Both the position numbers and the translations under genes were made by a program. A stretch of 64,000 nucleotides of DNA from Balneolaceae bacterium (GTDB lineage Bacteria > Bacteroidota > Rhodothermia > Balneolales > Balneolaceae), in contig VEMX01000041.1 of the NCBI GenBank assembly GCA_009711805.1, positions 1-64,000 on the forward strand. Reading direction: 5' to 3'. Numbering within the stretch: the first letter of the stretch is position 1; the number at the start of each line of letters is the position of its first letter. The notes under the pieces were generated by a model. That model searched no databases. It had not been told where the DNA came from and saw only the letters and a list, made by a program, of their open reading frames with translations. Below, piece by piece: positions 62,349 to 64,000 of the stretch.

Positions 62349-64000
62349 TCATGATACATGCTCCGAATGTTCTGCTTTGCTCTTGGCAAGCGGATCTGTT
62401 TTGTGGATAGCATCTAAGCCTAATTTCTCTACTCCACTGTTTATGAGCTTATATAAACAGGGAACTACAAACAGCATCAGTAAGGTAGACATAGCAAGTC
62501 CTCCTATAACGGTTTTCGCCATCGGGCTCCATGTTTCAGAGCCAGAACCTAATTCAAGGGCCAGGGGGACCATCGAGAGGATGGTGGTAAATGCGGTCAT
62601 CAATATGGGCCGCAAACGGCGTGTAGCTCCGGTAACGATGGCCTGATGGCGTTCTGTGCCGCGGGCTTGTAAAATCTTGATATAGTCAATCATCACAATA
62701 CCGTTGTTCACCACAATACCCGTTAACAGGATAAGACCAATCATAGAGGTAACGCTGACCGAGGTGCTGGTTATCCAAAGCATTAGTAACACTCCGGTGA
62801 GGGCAAGCGGGATAGTAAAGATAATGATAAAGGGCTCAATTAGACTTTCGAACTGCGAAGCCATCACCATATAGGTAAGGATACCTGCTATAGCAAAGGC
62901 AATCATCAGAAAGCCAAAAGATTCAGATTGTTCTTCGGCGGTACCTGCAAGCTGATAGCGATAGCCGTCGGGCCATTGTACCTGATCGAGGATCTCCCGG
63001 GCTTGGTCGGTAGCTGTTTTAAGGTCAACACCGGATAAATCGGCGGTGATTTCAGCCACCCTTTCCTGGTTAATCCTCAGCACATTGGTGGGGCCGGTAT
63101 ATCGTTCAAGCCGGGCCAGGTTTTTAAGAGGCATCCACTCTCCGTTGGGTGTTTGGATCTGGATGTTAGACAAAGCCACCGATTGGGATTTATCCATGGG
63201 GTCAAGTTCTACCACTACCTCAAATTCAATGCCCTGGTCCACAAAGCTGGTAGCAATGCTTCCCTGTACGGCATCACTCACTGCTGAGGCCACTTGGTTG
63301 GTATTCATTCCCACACGGGAGATACGCTCCCGGTCCATAATCAGCCTGAGTTCGGGACGTCCCTGTTCGGCTGTGCTGTATACATTGGCAATTCCTTCGA
63401 TCCGGAGAAGTTTTTCTTTTACCCCGGCGGCTAATTCTTTCTTCGTTTCCGGGCTGTAACCGAATATCTGTACAATCAATCCATTTTCGCCATCCGGGCT
63501 CAGCGGATCTACTATTACTTCCTTGATTTCAACGCCGGGTACTACCTGAAGTTTGTTCAGTAGTGAGGAGGTAATCTCAAATTGCGAACGGTCTCTTTCT
63601 TTTTGGGGAACCAGTTCAATACGCACATTCCCCTGGAATCCTCCGGGATTATCGGCTCCTTCAATGCCTTCTTTGTCTCCAAAATCTGATACCACCAGCC
63701 GGGCTTCGGGGACTTCCTGTTGTATGATAGATTCGACCTGTGAAATTGAACGCTCCAGCTCAAACAGGTTCACGCCGGGCTCTCTTTCAACCTGAAGTGT
63801 AAAAGCATTTTCATCTACCCGGGGAAAAAACTCTCCTCCCAACAAGTAAAAGATCGGCAACGACCCTGCCAGCAAGAGTAAAGCAGCCATAACGGTAATT
63901 CCGCTTCGGTTCAGTACCTTGTCCAGTGTATTACTGTAGGATGATTCAATGCGGTTTAACAGCCGGCTGAAGAATTTGGCAATGCGGTTCTTGGCTTCAA
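62349..64000 (-). CDS. RND efflux permease, C-terminal part (N-terminus beyond window)
   Basis: The frame is open through the window edge at 64000, so at least 549 residues of the C-terminal half are seen; an internal ATG at 63890 is not the start. It contains the second periplasmic domain (FPRVDENAFTLQVEREPGVN), the conserved GYRYQLAGTAEEQSESFGFL, and the last membrane block with LLTGIVVNNGIVMIDYIKIL. It pairs with the permease at 59144-62269. Tandem RND permeases occur as heteromeric pumps (MdtBC-like), though the two here differ enough that this is only a possibility. Confidence 0.9.
   Translation of the reverse strand, partial: EAKNRIAKFFSRLLNRIESSYSNTLDKVLNRSGITVMAALLLLAGSLPIFYLLGGEFFPRVDENAFTLQVEREPGVNLFELERSISQVESIIQQEVPEARLVVSDFGDKEGIEGADNPGGFQGNVRIELVPQKERDRSQFEITSSLLNKLQVVPGVEIKEVIVDPLSPDGENGLIVQIFGYSPETKKELAAGVKEKLLRIEGIANVYSTAEQGRPELRLIMDRERISRVGMNTNQVASAVSDAVQGSIATSFVDQGIEFEVVVELDPMDKSQSVALSNIQIQTPNGEWMPLKNLARLERYTGPTNVLRINQERVAEITADLSGVDLKTATDQAREILDQVQWPDGYRYQLAGTAEEQSESFGFLMIAFAIAGILTYMVMASQFESLIEPFIIIFTIPLALTGVLLMLWITSTSVSVTSMIGLILLTGIVVNNGIVMIDYIKILQARGTERHQAIVTGATRRLRPILMTAFTTILSMVPLALELGSGSETWSPMAKTVIGGLAMSTLLMLFVVPCLYKLINSGVEKLGLDAIHKTDPLAKSKAEHSEHVS

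Overview
The window looks like chromosomal DNA of a Gram-negative member of the Bacteroidota/Balneolota group, most likely a marine or halophilic Balneolota relative. This is an inference from gene content and style: a TonB-dependent receptor with an N-terminal carboxypeptidase-regulatory-like domain, many small lipoproteins and 6-bladed beta-propeller proteins, very long Bacteroidota-type CusA and TamB proteins, and AGGAG-type ribosome binding sites at only some genes. No rRNA or other species marker is present.

Layout. 1-1.2 kb: debris of a peptide/beta-propeller cassette (3' end of a propeller gene, a broken small membrane gene, a C39 peptidase remnant). 1.2-10.3 kb: plus-strand housekeeping block: lpdA, lipB, lipA (lipoate synthesis and use), plsY and gpsA (phospholipid synthesis), an AlbA_2/winged-helix protein, an IscA-type Fe-S carrier and a TonB-dependent receptor. 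10.4-18.9 kb: minus-strand genes: a two-TM hypothetical, hslO, comEC, an unusual repeat array in the comEC upstream region, a PQQ-type sugar dehydrogenase, a thioredoxin, a CDGSH/ferredoxin-like protein and a HMA-AraC regulator. 19.1-31.9 kb: a long copper/silver resistance island read away from that regulator: Met/His-rich secreted protein, CusA, CusC, CusB, a CPH-type P1B ATPase, a PII-like protein, an extremely Met-rich secreted protein, SHOCT and DUF2231-like membrane proteins. 32-33.4 kb: TauE/SafE and ICMT-like membrane proteins. 33.4-35.6 kb: a second propeller cassette next to tRNA-Pro(GGG), whose 3' end and terminator are repeated in tandem. 35.8-41.9 kb: TonB, small secreted and membrane proteins, an SDR, a GroES-like protein, YitT, an MBL hydrolase, a zinc-ribbon protein, SCO and PCu(A)C. 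42.2-43.0 kb: a non-autonomous transposable element with a second one nested in it. 43.1-51.6 kb: a membrane protein, an M14 carboxypeptidase and a TamA/TamB pair. 51.7-56.3 kb: a LOV histidine kinase with an in-frame stop, repeats, a lipoprotein RidA, a second copy of the transposable element, a VOC protein and YtxH. 56.7-59.1 kb: an AT-rich cassette of two Cys-containing secreted peptides, a propeller lipoprotein and a membrane-anchored thioredoxin-like protein. 59.1-64 kb: two tandem RND permeases, the second cut by the window edge.

How the genes fit together. The copper island covers sensing (HMA-AraC), inner-membrane export (CPH ATPase), trans-envelope export (CusCBA) and probable periplasmic buffering (Met/His-rich proteins); the SCO/PCu(A)C pair further on handles copper delivery to cytochrome oxidase. 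The most novel part is the peptide/propeller/thioredoxin cassette, present in the window as one nearly complete copy and two decayed ones, together with a C39 peptide-exporter remnant. It resembles the NVEALA-peptide neighbourhoods of Bacteroides, whose function is not established. The window is also rich in small mobile or tandem repeats whose insertion history can be read directly, including target-site duplications and an empty-site comparison.
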